Shown: positions 8,979 through 18,753 of the stretch, piece by piece
How the letters are laid out: each line of letters opens with the position of its first letter
How positions within the stretch are numbered: position 1 is the stretch's first letter
Origin: Acidobacteriota bacterium
Lineage (GTDB): Bacteria > Acidobacteriota > Terriglobia > Acidiferrales > UBA7541
Reading direction: 5' to 3'
NCBI GenBank assembly: GCA_013289715.1
Contig: JABCZJ010000002.1
Coordinates: 62,001 to 126,000, forward strand
DNA: 64,000 nucleotides
Made by a program: the position numbers and the translations under genes
Notes under the pieces: model-generated
The model's input: only the letters and a program-made list of their open reading frames with translations
Database searches by the model: none
Told to the model about the DNA's origin: nothing

Positions 8979-9419
8979 ATGAAAGCGAATGAGAAACGCG
9001 GTGCAGGTAGCCTGATCCGCACGCTGCGTGTGCGCACCGCCCGCCGGACCGAGATGCAGGACGTCAGCGATGAGATTGAAGCTGCCGTGCGCGATTCCGG
9101 CTGTAGAGACGGCGTGTGCCATCTCTACGTGCCGCACACCACCGCGGGGGTGACGATCAACGAAGGGTACGATCCCGCCGTGGCGCAGGATATCGCCGCG
9201 GCATTGGACCGCCTGGTTCCGCGCGTCGCGAATTCAGCGCACGCGGAAGGCAATTCGGATTCGCACATTAAGACAGCCCTGGTGGGTTCGTCGGAAACAA
9301 TATGGATCGTTGCAGGGAAGCTCGCTCTCGGACGCTGGCAGCGAATCTTCGTCGCGGAATTTGATGGCCCGCGGAGCCGCGAGTTGCGCGTGAAGGTCGT
9401 TCCGGACGCTGCCGCATAA
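8979..9419 (+). CDS. yjbQ: YjbQ family (UPF0047) protein
   Basis: 146 residues, normal for the family. Conserved blocks: HTTAGVTINEGYDP near residue 48, NSAHAEGNSDSHIKTALVGSS near 88, and GRWQRIFVAEFDGPRSRELRV near the end. The His/Glu/Asn cluster forms the presumed metal/anion site. Some members have weak thiamine-phosphate-synthase activity, but the physiological role is unsettled. The start ATG is preceded by GGAGGGGACC. Codon use resembles that of the neighbours. Confidence 0.9.
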   Translation: MKANEKRGAGSLIRTLRVRTARRTEMQDVSDEIEAAVRDSGCRDGVCHLYVPHTTAGVTINEGYDPAVAQDIAAALDRLVPRVANSAHAEGNSDSHIKTALVGSSETIWIVAGKLALGRWQRIFVAEFDGPRSRELRVKVVPDAAA

Positions 9420-9477
9420 AACGCCCCGCGAGGTCTTCAGGTGAAGTGTATTCCGTTTGGTTGTAAACTCTTTTTCC

Positions 9478-9987
9478 ATGAAACGATTGCTGTTCACAAC
9501 GGCGTCGCTGTGCGTTCTGGTGCTGGTAGTCAGTAGCGGAGTCCGCACGGGCGTTCCTCCGAAGGACGAACTTTTGATTGAGGTGGTGGGCGATCAGCAA
9601 GTTGTCGGCAAGCCATTCGCGATTCGCATCAAGAACAACGGCGAGAGACGCCTCACGATCTGCTTGACGGCCTGCGGCAGAGCGATCGTAAGCGCCGACG
9701 GTCATCCTCTGCCTGCGTTCGCGGTGCAGACTCGGGTGCGCAAGAAATGGAGTAAGGAAATATTGGGCTGCGATCCTGGCAGCGACGCGACTGCCAGCAT
9801 CCTGCATGGCGGCGAGGTGCAGGAGTTCCAGGCCAAAATGGTGCAGCCGGGACGATACCGGCTCTACCTGTCCTACAAGGACGTCAGCGTGGAACCGGTG
9901 GGCGCTCATTGCGAGGCGATGAAGGACGGCAAAGCGGTGCAAGAAGTCGTAACGGACGAATTCGAGGTAATCGCGGCACCCAAATGA
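9478..9987 (+). CDS. Secreted protein of unknown function
   Basis: About 169 residues. The signal peptide MKRLLFTTASLCVLVLVVSS is followed by a mostly beta domain with three or four cysteines (CLTACGR, CDPGS, HCEAM), probably disulphide-bonded. Strand-rich text such as ELLIEVVGDQQVVGKPFAIRI suggests an Ig-like or C2-like sandwich. I do not recognise the family. Its stop overlaps the hemW start by four bases, so the two are cotranscribed, but this does not imply a shared function. A TAAACT -10-like hexamer at 9464-9469 sits very close to the ATG. Confidence 0.7.
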   Translation: MKRLLFTTASLCVLVLVVSSGVRTGVPPKDELLIEVVGDQQVVGKPFAIRIKNNGERRLTICLTACGRAIVSADGHPLPAFAVQTRVRKKWSKEILGCDPGSDATASILHGGEVQEFQAKMVQPGRYRLYLSYKDVSVEPVGAHCEAMKDGKAVQEVVTDEFEVIAAPK

Positions 9988-11183
9988 ACGTTGGCATATA
10001 CATTCAAGTGCCGTTTTGCCAGACGAAGTGCACGTATTGCAATTTTCATACGGGCGTCGTGGCGCGCGAGAAATATGCGCCGTACGCCGCTGCCGTGCGC
10101 CGCGAGATTGTGGAGCTGGTCGCGAGGGACGAAATTTCCAGCTTGCGCGACGCCACCGTGGACACGGTGTACTTTGGCGGCGGCACACCGAGCTTGCTGG
10201 AGCCTTCCGCGCTCGCGGGAATTCTGGGTGCGCTGCGCCGGAATTGGGGACTTGCTGGATCTGCGGGACAGGATCCTGAGTCCGCGCGCGAAGTGACGTC
10301 TGCTGCGCTTCCCGAGATCACCCTGGAAGCGGACCCGGAAACCATCACACCCGAAAAAGCGCGGGCATGGATTGCGGCCGGATTCAATCGCATCAGCCTG
10401 GGCTTGCAATCGTTTGCCGATCGCGAACTGCAGGCCGCGGGGCGAATGCATCGTCGTGCGGATATTTTTGCGGCGGCGCGGATTCTGCGCGAAGCTGGGT
10501 TTCGCAATATCAGTATGGATTTGATCGCCGGCCTCGCGCAGCAGACGCGCGAATCGTGGGAAGAATCAGTGGCGCGCCTTCTGGAAATTCGGCCCGAGCA
10601 CATTTCTATCTACCTGCTGGAAATTGACGAAGGCAGCCGGCTCGGCAAAGAATCGCTCGCGGGCGGCAGCCGTTACAGCGCCGAAGCGATTCCGACCGAC
10701 GACGCGATGGCGGAATCGTACGAATCGGCCTGCGCGCGGCTGGCGGACGCCGGGTACGAGCACTACGAAATCTCGAACTGGGGTCTGCCGGGCTTCCGTT
10801 CGCGCCACAATTTGAAATACTGGCGGCGCGAGCCATACATCGGCCTCGGCGCGGGCGCGCATTCGTTCGATGGCGCGCGGCGCTGGTCGAATGTGCACGA
10901 TTCCGCGAAATATGTCGCGAGCATCGAAAGCGGCGCTTCACCGCGCGAGGTGATCGAGCCCGTGACGGCGGCGCAGGCGCTCGACGAAGAACTATTTCTG
11001 GGCCTGCGCCAACTCGAAGGCATTGACCTCGCTCGCGTCGAGAAAAAGTACGGAGTGAGCTTACAAGCTCGGATTGCCGGGCTGCGGCAGCAGGGATTGC
11101 TGGAAATGAATGGCGCAAATTTGCGTCTGGCGCCGGCGCACCTGACCGTATCGAACGAGGTGTTCGTCGAATTGCTGGGATAA
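9984..11183 (+). CDS. hemW: HemW-type radical SAM protein
   Basis: 399 residues starting MNVGIYIQVPFCQTKCTYC. The radical-SAM cysteines C12, C16 and C19 (CxxxCxxC) bind the 4Fe-4S cluster. VYFGGGTPSLLEP and ISLGLQSFADRELQAAGR are typical of the coproporphyrinogen-III-oxidase-like subgroup; IGLGAGAHSF and the C-terminal HemN-like domain complete it. The HemW subgroup, with this N-terminus and cysteine spacing, is a haem chaperone that delivers haem to respiratory enzymes. True HemN has a longer N-terminus and an extra Cys. The ATG overlaps the upstream stop. The haem role fits the haem-rich locus from 42.7 kb onward. Confidence 0.88.
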   Translation: MNVGIYIQVPFCQTKCTYCNFHTGVVAREKYAPYAAAVRREIVELVARDEISSLRDATVDTVYFGGGTPSLLEPSALAGILGALRRNWGLAGSAGQDPESAREVTSAALPEITLEADPETITPEKARAWIAAGFNRISLGLQSFADRELQAAGRMHRRADIFAAARILREAGFRNISMDLIAGLAQQTRESWEESVARLLEIRPEHISIYLLEIDEGSRLGKESLAGGSRYSAEAIPTDDAMAESYESACARLADAGYEHYEISNWGLPGFRSRHNLKYWRREPYIGLGAGAHSFDGARRWSNVHDSAKYVASIESGASPREVIEPVTAAQALDEELFLGLRQLEGIDLARVEKKYGVSLQARIAGLRQQGLLEMNGANLRLAPAHLTVSNEVFVELLG

Positions 11184-11193
11184 GGAGCGGAGC

Positions 11194-12285
11194 GTGCACA
11201 GCGGACGGGCAGAAGCGCCAAACAAGAACGCCGTGGTGGATTTGCGCAGCGATACGGTGACGCGCCCGACGCCGGCGATGCGCGCCGCGATGGCCGCCGC
11301 GGAAGTGGGCGACGACGTTTACGGCGAAGACCCCACGGTGAATCGTCTGCAAGCACGTGCGGCAGAACTTTTTCAGCGCGAGGCGGCGCTTTTCGTGCCG
11401 ACCGGCTGCATGGGCAACCTGCTCGCCATCCTGGGCTGGACGCAGCGCAGCAACGAAGTGATTTGCGAGCAACGGGCGCACGTGAATTTGTACGAGCTGG
11501 CTTCGATGTCCGCCGTGGCGGGAGTGATGCCGCGCACGGTTCCGGCGCCGAGCGGGATTCTGACATGGGATAGGATCGAGCCGCTGATACGCGAAAAAAT
11601 CTACTACGATTCGCAGACCGCGCTGGTGACGCTGGAGAACACGCACAACATGCACGGCGGGACGGTGTACCCGACGGCGGTGGCCGAAGACATTTGCGAG
11701 CGCGCGCACGACGCGGGCTTGCGCGTGCATCTGGATGGCGCGCGGATCTTCAACGCTGCGGTCGCGCTGGGAAAGAGTGTGGCGGAAATCACGCGCAAAT
11801 TCGATTCGGTGATGTTTTGTCTGTCGAAAGGGCTGGGTGCACCGGTGGGCTCAATCCTGCTAGGCGCACACGAGTTCATCAAGCAGGCGCACATCCGCAG
11901 AAAAATGCTTGGTGGCGGAATGCGCCAGGTAGGAATTCTCGCAGCAGCTGGATTGATCGCGCTGGAAGCATCTCCCAAGCGCCTCGTGCTCGACCACGAA
12001 AACGCGCGACATCTCGCGAAAGGCCTCGCCGCACTAAAGGGAATCGCACTCGATCCAGCGCACGTGGTGACCAACATCGTGATCTTCGATGTGCGCGGAA
12101 CCGGACGCACGGCGGCACAGATTTGCGAGCAACTCGCCGGCAAAACGGTTTTGTGCTCGGCCAGCGATAAGTATTCAGTGCGTATGGTCACGCATTGCGA
12201 TGTGGACCGCACCGGAATCGACGCAGCTCTGTCGGCGATCGCGCAAGTTGTGGCCGATAAGGCGCCGGCAGCCGCTGCCCATTAA
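11194..12285 (+). CDS. ltaE: Low-specificity L-threonine aldolase
   Basis: 363 residues, PLP fold type I, GntI/beta-eliminating lyase family. It cleaves threonine or allo-threonine to glycine and acetaldehyde. Visible motifs are VDLRSDTVTRPTPAM near the N-terminus, VGDDVYGEDPTVNRL, FVPTGCMGNLLA, HLDGARIFNAAVAL (the Asp that holds the PLP nitrogen) and SVMFCLSKGLGAPVGS, in which Lys forms the Schiff base. The GTG start at 11194 has AAGGAG directly upstream. It follows hemW by ten bases and is probably in the same operon. Confidence 0.93.
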   Translation: MHSGRAEAPNKNAVVDLRSDTVTRPTPAMRAAMAAAEVGDDVYGEDPTVNRLQARAAELFQREAALFVPTGCMGNLLAILGWTQRSNEVICEQRAHVNLYELASMSAVAGVMPRTVPAPSGILTWDRIEPLIREKIYYDSQTALVTLENTHNMHGGTVYPTAVAEDICERAHDAGLRVHLDGARIFNAAVALGKSVAEITRKFDSVMFCLSKGLGAPVGSILLGAHEFIKQAHIRRKMLGGGMRQVGILAAAGLIALEASPKRLVLDHENARHLAKGLAALKGIALDPAHVVTNIVIFDVRGTGRTAAQICEQLAGKTVLCSASDKYSVRMVTHCDVDRTGIDAALSAIAQVVADKAPAAAAH

Positions 12286-12416
12286 GGTAAGCGACTCCGG
12301 CGCGGGCCGTTTTGATCCCTCGCGGCGCACCGTCACTTCTTCAGTTATACTTTCGCGCGGATTGCTGTTCGGCAGGGGCAGCCGACAGGCCGCAAGAACA
12401 ATCCGGGGGTGCAAAC

Positions 12417-14282
12417 GTGAAGATAACGAATTTTTTGCCGGTCTGCATCAAAGCAGGGTTCCCGGTTATCTTAATTACAGGTGGACTGATGACATTCCAA
12501 TCGCAAAGAGCAGCCAGCGCAGCACAACCCCAGACCGCGGCGCCTCCCACGGTCGAGGAAGCGCGGCAATTTACGGATGCCGCCGAAAAACGCCTGCTCG
12601 ATCTGTGGATCAAATCCGGCCGCGCGCAGTGGGTGCAGGAAACTTTCATCACCGACGACACGGAAATTCTAGCGGCGCAGGCCGATCAGAACGTGAAAGC
12701 AGCAACGTCCGAGCTAGCCGCGCAATCGCGACGCTTTGAGCCACTCGATCTGCCGCCGGACGTAGCTCGCAAGTTGAAGCTCATCAAACTATCAGTGGAC
12801 ATCCCCGCGCCACGCAATCCCAAAGAGAGCGCGGAGCTTTCGCAGATCAATGCGTCGCTGCAGAGCGACTACGGCAAGGGGAAATGGTGCCCGAATGGCG
12901 CGCAAGGGAAATGCCTTTCGCTGAACGATCTGGAAAATATTATGGCCACCAGCCGCGATCCTATCGAGCTGCAACGCGCATGGATCGGCTGGCACGCCAT
13001 CGCGCCGCCGATGCGCGAGCGCTACTCGCGCATGGTGGAACTGGCGAACGAAGGTGCGCGCGAAGTTGGCTTCGGCGACGTGGGCGCGATGTGGCGCTCG
13101 AATTACGATATGCCGCCGGGAGTTTTCAGCGCGGAGATGGACCGGCTGTGGGAACAGGTGCGCCCGCTGTACGTTTCGCTGCACGCATACGTGCGCACGC
13201 AGCTGGTGAAAAAATATGGGCCGGGCGTGCTAGGAACGGACGGCGCGATACCGGCGCACCTGCTGGGAAATATGTGGGCGCAGGATTGGGCGAATATTTA
13301 TCCGCTGGTGGCTCCTGCGAATGCCGATCCGGGCTATGACCTGACGCAAATTCTGAAAGCCAAGCAAATTGACCCCATCGCGATGGTGCATTACGGCGAG
13401 CGGTTTTTCATGTCGCTGGGTTTCGAGGCGCTGCCGCAGACATTCTGGCAACGCTCCATGTTCGTCAAGCCGCAGGACCGCGAAGTGGTCTGCCACGCCA
13501 GCGCGTGGGATATTGATTATGTTGACGATCTGCGCATAAAGATGTGTATCGAGCAGAAGGGCGAAGATTTTTCGACCATTCATCACGAGCTGGGGCACAA
13601 TTTTTACCAGCGCGCATACGACACGCAGCCGCCGCTGTTCCGCAACAGCGCGAACGACGGTTTTCATGAAGCGATTGGCGACACCATCGCGCTTTCGGTG
13701 ACGCCAGAATACTTGAAGCAGATCGGCCTGCTGGAAAATGTGCCGCCGGAATCCGCCGATATCGGCATCCTGATGCGCAAGGCGCTGGAAAAGGTCGCGT
13801 TCCTGCCTTTCGGCCTGCTGATTGATAAATGGCGCTGGGAAGTTTTCTCCGGGAAAATCACGCCCGCGGATTACAACAAGGCCTGGTGGGAACTGCGTGA
13901 AAAATATCAGGGCGTGAAACCTCCCGTCGCGCGCAGCGAACAGGATTTCGATCCCGGCGCGAAATATCACGTCGCGGCGAACGTGCCGTACGCGCGTTAT
14001 TTCCTGGCGGACATTCTGCAGTTCCAGTTTCATCGCGCGCTGTGCAGGGAATCCGGATACAAAGGCCCGCTCCATCGCTGCTCGATTTATAACAACAAGG
14101 CCGCGGGCGAGCGCCTGGACAAAATGTTGGAGATGGGTCAGAGCCGCCCCTGGCCCGAAGCGCTCGAAGTGATGACCGGCGAAAAGCAGATGGACGCCAC
14201 CGCGATCCTGGATTATTTCGCGCCGTTGAAAAAATGGCTCGACGAACAGAACGCGAAAGACGGCGCGAAGCTCGATTGGTAG
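12417..14282 (+). CDS. Peptidase family M2 dipeptidyl carboxypeptidase (ACE-like), secreted
   Basis: About 621 residues. The N-terminus (residues 1 to about 35) has a hydrophobic signal stretch, FPVILITGGLMTF. The zinc site is HHELGH at about residues 389-394, with the downstream Glu in FHEAIGD. The helical fold and length match angiotensin-converting-enzyme-like peptidases, which remove C-terminal dipeptides. I prefer the GTG at 12417, which has GGGGG upstream and leads straight into the signal peptide; a longer frame from 12312 would add 35 unlikely residues. Periplasmic peptide degradation is the likely role. Confidence 0.88.
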   Translation: MKITNFLPVCIKAGFPVILITGGLMTFQSQRAASAAQPQTAAPPTVEEARQFTDAAEKRLLDLWIKSGRAQWVQETFITDDTEILAAQADQNVKAATSELAAQSRRFEPLDLPPDVARKLKLIKLSVDIPAPRNPKESAELSQINASLQSDYGKGKWCPNGAQGKCLSLNDLENIMATSRDPIELQRAWIGWHAIAPPMRERYSRMVELANEGAREVGFGDVGAMWRSNYDMPPGVFSAEMDRLWEQVRPLYVSLHAYVRTQLVKKYGPGVLGTDGAIPAHLLGNMWAQDWANIYPLVAPANADPGYDLTQILKAKQIDPIAMVHYGERFFMSLGFEALPQTFWQRSMFVKPQDREVVCHASAWDIDYVDDLRIKMCIEQKGEDFSTIHHELGHNFYQRAYDTQPPLFRNSANDGFHEAIGDTIALSVTPEYLKQIGLLENVPPESADIGILMRKALEKVAFLPFGLLIDKWRWEVFSGKITPADYNKAWWELREKYQGVKPPVARSEQDFDPGAKYHVAANVPYARYFLADILQFQFHRALCRESGYKGPLHRCSIYNNKAAGERLDKMLEMGQSRPWPEALEVMTGEKQMDATAILDYFAPLKKWLDEQNAKDGAKLDW

Positions 14283-14416
14283 CGCGCGTCGCGTCGTCGT
14301 ACACCGGACGTCATCCCCAAAGTGACGAAACAAAAGCGGACGGAGGGCGCCGCTGCGCTTACCCTGCCGAAAAAGATCGGTGCGGGACGAAAGGGATTTT
14401 GATCAGGCAAGGCCGC

Positions 14417-14698
14417 ATGACCAAGAACTTGGTTCGTCGGCTTTTGTTTGGCGTGCTTTTTGTCCTGGCCGTCTACTTAGGTTGGGTGTTCGCGTATTGT
14501 CTGTGGGTTGCTGGCGGACCTCCTGAGCCTCCGGATGTACGAGCGTATTACACGAAGTGGGCAAACATTTCCGGGATCCTGTTTTTGACCGCGGGCTGGG
14601 AGCTGTGGTCCTTCTTATTCGCAACGTTCGCCGGCGCTTGCTGCATACGCGCGGGTGATCTCCCTCACTGGCTCAGGACTGAAATCCTTGTGGTATAA
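14417..14698 (+). CDS. Small two-span membrane protein, unknown
   Basis: 93 residues beginning MTKNLVRRLLFGVLFVLAV. Two hydrophobic segments (about 8-30 and 55-75) flank a short loop, WVAGGPPEPPDVRAYYTKW. Positive residues precede the first segment, so the N-terminus is probably cytoplasmic. I recognise no family. The spacer before it (14283-14416) holds no gene. The TAA stop lies inside a TATAAA box that may be the promoter of the next gene. Confidence 0.5.
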   Translation: MTKNLVRRLLFGVLFVLAVYLGWVFAYCLWVAGGPPEPPDVRAYYTKWANISGILFLTAGWELWSFLFATFAGACCIRAGDLPHWLRTEILVV

Positions 14699-14699
14699 A
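14691..14699 (+). promoter_or_regulatory. Extended -10 box for the acyl-CoA dehydrogenase gene
   Basis: TGG-TATAAA fits an extended -10 (TGn-TATAAT) about 45 bases before the GTG start. It overlaps the stop codon of the preceding small gene. No clear -35 box is seen. Confidence 0.4.
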
Positions 14700-14744
14700 T
14701 GAATTGATAGGCTCGGAATAACTCCTGCTTATCGGTGAGGCCAC

Positions 14745-15911
14745 GTGGAATTTGCGCTGACGGATGAACAGCAGCAGCTGCGGCGAACGGTACGCGAGTT
14801 TGCCGAGGGTGAAATCCTGCCGCACGTGATGGAGTGGGACGAGGTGTCGAAGTTTCCCTCCGAATTAATCCCCAAGCTGGCCGAAATGGGTTTTCTCGGC
14901 GTGATTTTCCCGGAGAAGTATGGCGGTGCAGGAATGGGCTACGCCGAATACGCCATCATCATCGAGGAACTTTCGCGCGTGGATGGTTCGGTGGGCATTA
15001 TCGTCGCCGCGCACAATTCGCTGTGCACCAATCACATCTATAAATTCGGCAGCGAAGAGCAGAAGAAAAAATACGTCACGCCGCTCGCGCAAGGGAAGAA
15101 ACTCGGCTGCTGGTCGCTCACCGAACCCGAAGCCGGCTCCGATGCCGGCGGCACGCGCACCACGGCCGTGAAAAAAGACGCGGGCTGGGTCCTCAACGGC
15201 TCGAAGACTTTCACCACCAACGGTCATTATGCCGATGTCTGCGTGGGCATGGCCGTGACGGACCCTGCGAAGAAGAGCCACGGGATTTCCGCGTTCGTCA
15301 TCGAGAAGGGCACGCACGGATTCAAGCCGGGGAAAAAGGAAAACAAACTGGGACTGCGCGCGAGCGACACCAGCGAAGTGGTTTTCACCGATTGCCATGT
15401 CCCGGCGGAAAATCTGCTCGGCAAAGAAGGCGAAGGGTTCGTCAACAGCTTGCAAATTCTGGATGGCGGCCGCATTTCGATTGCGTCGCTGGGCCTGGGC
15501 ATGGCGCAAGGCGCTTACGAGGCGTCCCTGCGTTATGCCAAGCAGCGCAAGCAGTTCGGCAAAGCCATCGCGGAATTTCAGGCGATCCAGTTCAAGCTGG
15601 CGGATATGGCGACGCAAATCGAAGCGGCGCGGCTGTTGACGTATCAGGCCGCGTGGCTCGCCGATCGCGCCATCGCATCTGGCAATCATGACGCGCGCAT
15701 CACACAGGAATCCAGCATGGCGAAGCTGTACGCCGGGGAAGTCGCCGTGAGCGTCGCCAATGAAGCCGTGCAGATTCACGGAGGCTATGGCTTCATCAAG
15801 GATTATCCGGCGGAAAAGTTTTATCGCGACGTGAAGTTGTGTACGATTGGTGAGGGCACCAGCGAGATTCAGCGCCTGGTGATCGCGCGGCAGATTCTAG
15901 GCAAGAAATAA
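14745..15911 (+). CDS. Acyl-CoA dehydrogenase, short-chain type
   Basis: 388 residues, the usual size. It introduces the alpha,beta double bond in acyl-CoA esters with FAD and passes electrons to ETF. The N-terminus [20 protein letters not shown] is classical. [19 protein letters not shown] lies in the substrate/FAD region, and [19 protein letters not shown] and [20 protein letters not shown] are family signatures. The catalytic Glu is in [10 protein letters not shown] near residue 370, as in butyryl-CoA dehydrogenases. The GTG start at 14745 follows GGTGAGG. Acting with MeaB downstream, it points to fatty-acid or branched-chain amino-acid breakdown. Confidence 0.93.
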   Translation: MEFALTDEQQQLRRTVREFAEGEILPHVMEWDEVSKFPSELIPKLAEMGFLGVIFPEKYGGAGMGYAEYAIIIEELSRVDGSVGIIVAAHNSLCTNHIYKFGSEEQKKKYVTPLAQGKKLGCWSLTEPEAGSDAGGTRTTAVKKDAGWVLNGSKTFTTNGHYADVCVGMAVTDPAKKSHGISAFVIEKGTHGFKPGKKENKLGLRASDTSEVVFTDCHVPAENLLGKEGEGFVNSLQILDGGRISIASLGLGMAQGAYEASLRYAKQRKQFGKAIAEFQAIQFKLADMATQIEAARLLTYQAAWLADRAIASGNHDARITQESSMAKLYAGEVAVSVANEAVQIHGGYGFIKDYPAEKFYRDVKLCTIGEGTSEIQRLVIARQILGKK

Positions 15912-15988
15912 TATAGTTTTTGGGCGTAGGCACTCATCGGTTCCGGCCGTTCCAGTGCTACCATTCCGAGGCTGCAATCCGCGTGGCT

Positions 15989-16954
15989 ATGACTGTGTCT
16001 ATCGAAAACTGGGCCGAGCAAGTGCGCGCAGGTGACGTGCGCGCAATTTCGCGCGCGGTTTCCGCGATTGAAAATCGCGAGCGCGACGCCGAAGAAATTC
16101 TGCGGCAACTTTTTCCGTTCACAGGCCGAGCGTATCGCGTGGGCATCACCGGCGCGCCTGGAACGGGCAAGAGCACGCTGGTGGATCGCTTGGCAAGCCA
16201 CTATCGCGTCGAAAAGAAAACGGTTGGGATTATCGCCGTGGATCCGTCGAGCCCTTTCACCGGCGGCTCGATTCTGGGCGACCGCATCCGCATGCAAGGC
16301 CACGCAACCGATGCGGGCGTCTTTATCCGTTCGATGGCCACGCGCGGATTTTTGGGCGGCTTGTCGCAGGCCACGCGAGACACCACGCTGCTGCTGGACG
16401 CCGCGGGGAAACAGATCATTCTGGTGGAGACGGTGGGCGTGGGCCAGGGCGAAATTGAAATCGTGCGCTTGGCGGATTGCACCATCGTGGTGCTGATGCC
16501 GGGCATGGGTGACGATGTGCAGAGCCTGAAAGCCGGGCTAATGGAGATCGGCGACATCTTCGTGTTGAATAAATCCGATCGCGAAGGGGCGGATCGCTTC
16601 GAGCAGCAGCTGAAGGGAATCTTGCAACTGGTGCCAGAGCGCGACGGCTGGAAACCGCCGGTCGTGCGCACCATCGCGACGGAAAATAAAGGCGTAGCCG
16701 AATTGGGCCGTCAAATCGAATTATTCCGCAAGCATTTCGAGCAGGCGCACGAACGCCAGGCACGCGAAATCGCCCACTGGAAAGAATGGATTCTGCAACT
16801 GCTGGAAACGCGCCTGATGGAGCGCGTGGCAGGAAAATATCTTGGTGAAAAAGAGCTCGACGCCATCGCGGCGGCGGTGGCCGAACGAAAAACGGACCCC
16901 TACGGCGCGGTAAACGAAATCTTGGCGCGGGCCGGACTTGGAGAGGATCATTGA
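15989..16954 (+). CDS. meaB: MeaB/ArgK family GTPase, chaperone of methylmalonyl-CoA mutase
   Basis: About 321 residues. Walker A GAPGTGKSTLVDRL is near residue 49, then IIAVDPSSPFTGGSILGDRI, FIRSMATRGFLGGLS, VETVGVGQGEIEI and the guanine motif NKSDREGAD. This is the G3E subfamily that guards B12-dependent methylmalonyl-CoA mutase against inactivation. The mutase itself is not in the window. I use ATG 15989 instead of the 15920 frame opening, which adds 23 residues of non-family sequence. The next gene's TTG overlaps its stop codon. Confidence 0.92.
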   Translation: MTVSIENWAEQVRAGDVRAISRAVSAIENRERDAEEILRQLFPFTGRAYRVGITGAPGTGKSTLVDRLASHYRVEKKTVGIIAVDPSSPFTGGSILGDRIRMQGHATDAGVFIRSMATRGFLGGLSQATRDTTLLLDAAGKQIILVETVGVGQGEIEIVRLADCTIVVLMPGMGDDVQSLKAGLMEIGDIFVLNKSDREGADRFEQQLKGILQLVPERDGWKPPVVRTIATENKGVAELGRQIELFRKHFEQAHERQAREIAHWKEWILQLLETRLMERVAGKYLGEKELDAIAAAVAERKTDPYGAVNEILARAGLGEDH

Positions 16955-17784
16955 AGCTAGGGGACCTGGAATTTCATGTGCTGTTGGATGGGTATGTGTC
17001 GCTCGACGGCGGAGCGATGTTCGGCATAATACCCAAAGTAATGTGGGAAAAGAAAATTCCCGCGGACGGACGCAACCGCGTTCAGCTGGCGATGAATTGC
17101 CTGTTGGTGCACGCGGGCGGAAAAAGAATTCTGGTCGAGACCGGCATCGGCGCGAAAATGTCCGCGAAGTTACGCGACATTTATGGCGTGGAAGGACCCT
17201 TCTTGAACGACCGGCTGAAGGACTATGGTCTGGATCCCAGCGAAATTGATGTCGTGATCAACACGCATTTGCATTTCGATCATTGCGGCGGGAACACACG
17301 CGTGGAGAAAGACAAGATCGTCGCCGCATATCCCAACGCGAAATATGTGGTGCAGCGCGGTGAGTTCGAACACGCCAAGCACCCCAACGAGCGCGACCGC
17401 GCCAGTTACATACTCGAAAATTACGAGTCGCTGCCCACCGCGAAACTCGCGTTGCTCGAGGCCGACCGCGCCATCGCTCCCGGCGTAGAATTGATTCGCG
17501 TCCCGGGACACACCGCGAACATGCAGTGCGTGAAACTGACGGGTGGCGGGAAGACGGCTTTCTTTCTCGCGGATTTGGTGCCTACGACCGCGCATTTGCC
17601 GCTGCCCTGGACCATGGGCTTTGACCTGTACCCGGTGACCACGCTCGAAAATAAACGGAAATGGATACCGGAATTGCTAAAGGAAGGTTGGATCGCGCTT
17701 TTTTGCCACGATACCACGACGCAGGCGGGCTATATACGCGAGCGCGCTGGGCATTGGGAAGCCGAACCGGTAAAGGTGGACTGA
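16951..17784 (+). CDS. Metallo-beta-lactamase-fold hydrolase
   Basis: 277 residues. The zinc signature THLHFDHCGGNT lies near residue 106, followed by the metal His of RVPGHTANMQCV and the Asp of FFLADLVPTTAHLPLP. This resembles MBL-fold quorum-quenching lactonase and glyoxalase-II-like enzymes, but the substrate cannot be told from sequence. The start is TTG at 16951, one base before the meaB TGA (TTGA overlap), so translation is coupled. mtnP follows two bases after its stop. Confidence 0.85.
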   Translation: MKLGDLEFHVLLDGYVSLDGGAMFGIIPKVMWEKKIPADGRNRVQLAMNCLLVHAGGKRILVETGIGAKMSAKLRDIYGVEGPFLNDRLKDYGLDPSEIDVVINTHLHFDHCGGNTRVEKDKIVAAYPNAKYVVQRGEFEHAKHPNERDRASYILENYESLPTAKLALLEADRAIAPGVELIRVPGHTANMQCVKLTGGGKTAFFLADLVPTTAHLPLPWTMGFDLYPVTTLENKRKWIPELLKEGWIALFCHDTTTQAGYIRERAGHWEAEPVKVD

Positions 17785-17786
17785 AA

Positions 17787-18716
17787 ATGGCGAAAGCTGC
17801 AAAACGCTCGACGAAATCCGCGGCGAAGTCGGTGGGAAAGTCTGGGCCGAAAAATGAGAATGTAAAGATCGGCATCATCGGCGGCAGCGGGCTGTATCAC
17901 ATGACGGGCCTCACCGACACACGCGAAGTGCGCGTGAAGACTCCGTTCGGCGATCCCTCCGATGCAATTATCATCGGCACGCTGGACGGGAAGCGCGTGG
18001 CATTTCTCGCGCGTCACGGCCGCGGCCATGTGTTTTCTCCCAGCGAGATCAATTACCGCGCGAATATCTGCGCGCTGAAGATGCTGGGCGTCGAAAGGAC
18101 CATCTCCGTCAGCGCCGTGGGTTCGCTGCGCGACGATTTGCCGCCGCTGGATTTTCTGATCCCCGATCAATTTTTCGATCGTACCCGCGGACGCGTGGCT
18201 ACTTTCTTCGGTGGCGGAATCGTCGCCCATGTGGGATTTGACCAACCCACCTGCACGCATCTGTCGGCACACCTCGCCGAAGCCTGCGATAGCGCGGGCG
18301 TGAAGGCCCATCGTGGCGGCACATACGTGTGCATGGAGGGTCCGCAATTTTCCACACTGGCCGAATCGCACACCTACCGCCAACTCCGCTTCGACGTAAT
18401 CGGCATGACCAATTTGACCGAAGCGAAACTCGCGCGCGAAGCGGAACTCTGCTACGCGACGATCGCCATGGTCACCGATTACGATTGCTGGCACCCGCAA
18501 CACGACGCCGTAACGGTGAGCGAAATCATCGAGAACCTGAATCGTAATACCTCGAACGTGCAGCGCGTGCTGCACGAGGCCGTAGCACACTTGCCCGAAG
18601 ACCGCGCCTGCAAGTGCGCAGCGGCCCTGGCTCACGCGGTGCTCACCGATCGCAAAATGATTTCCGCGGCGACCAAAAAACGCCTGGCGCCGATCATCGG
18701 CAAGTACATCTCGTAA
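17787..18716 (+). CDS. mtnP: S-methyl-5'-thioadenosine phosphorylase
   Basis: About 309 residues. It phosphorolyses 5'-methylthioadenosine to adenine and methylthioribose 1-phosphate in methionine salvage. The core begins IGIIGGSGLYHMTGL. FLARHGRGHVFSPSEINYRA, VSAVGSLRDDLPPLDFLIPD, YVCMEGPQFSTLAESHTYR and DVIGMTNLTEAKLAREAELC are MTAP/PNP class II signatures. A basic N-terminal tail (AKRSTKSAAKSVGKS) precedes the domain, which is unusual. I use ATG 17787, just past the previous stop. No other mtn genes are in the window. Confidence 0.92.
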   Translation: MAKAAKRSTKSAAKSVGKSGPKNENVKIGIIGGSGLYHMTGLTDTREVRVKTPFGDPSDAIIIGTLDGKRVAFLARHGRGHVFSPSEINYRANICALKMLGVERTISVSAVGSLRDDLPPLDFLIPDQFFDRTRGRVATFFGGGIVAHVGFDQPTCTHLSAHLAEACDSAGVKAHRGGTYVCMEGPQFSTLAESHTYRQLRFDVIGMTNLTEAKLAREAELCYATIAMVTDYDCWHPQHDAVTVSEIIENLNRNTSNVQRVLHEAVAHLPEDRACKCAAALAHAVLTDRKMISAATKKRLAPIIGKYIS

Positions 18717-18753
18717 CGGCCACGGCCCTCAATTCATCGTGCAAGGAGAATTT

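Noticed and set aside
14300..14400. Possible fourth copy of the 81-bp repeat (GTCATCCC...)
   Set aside because: Only the first eight or so bases agree; the rest does not align.
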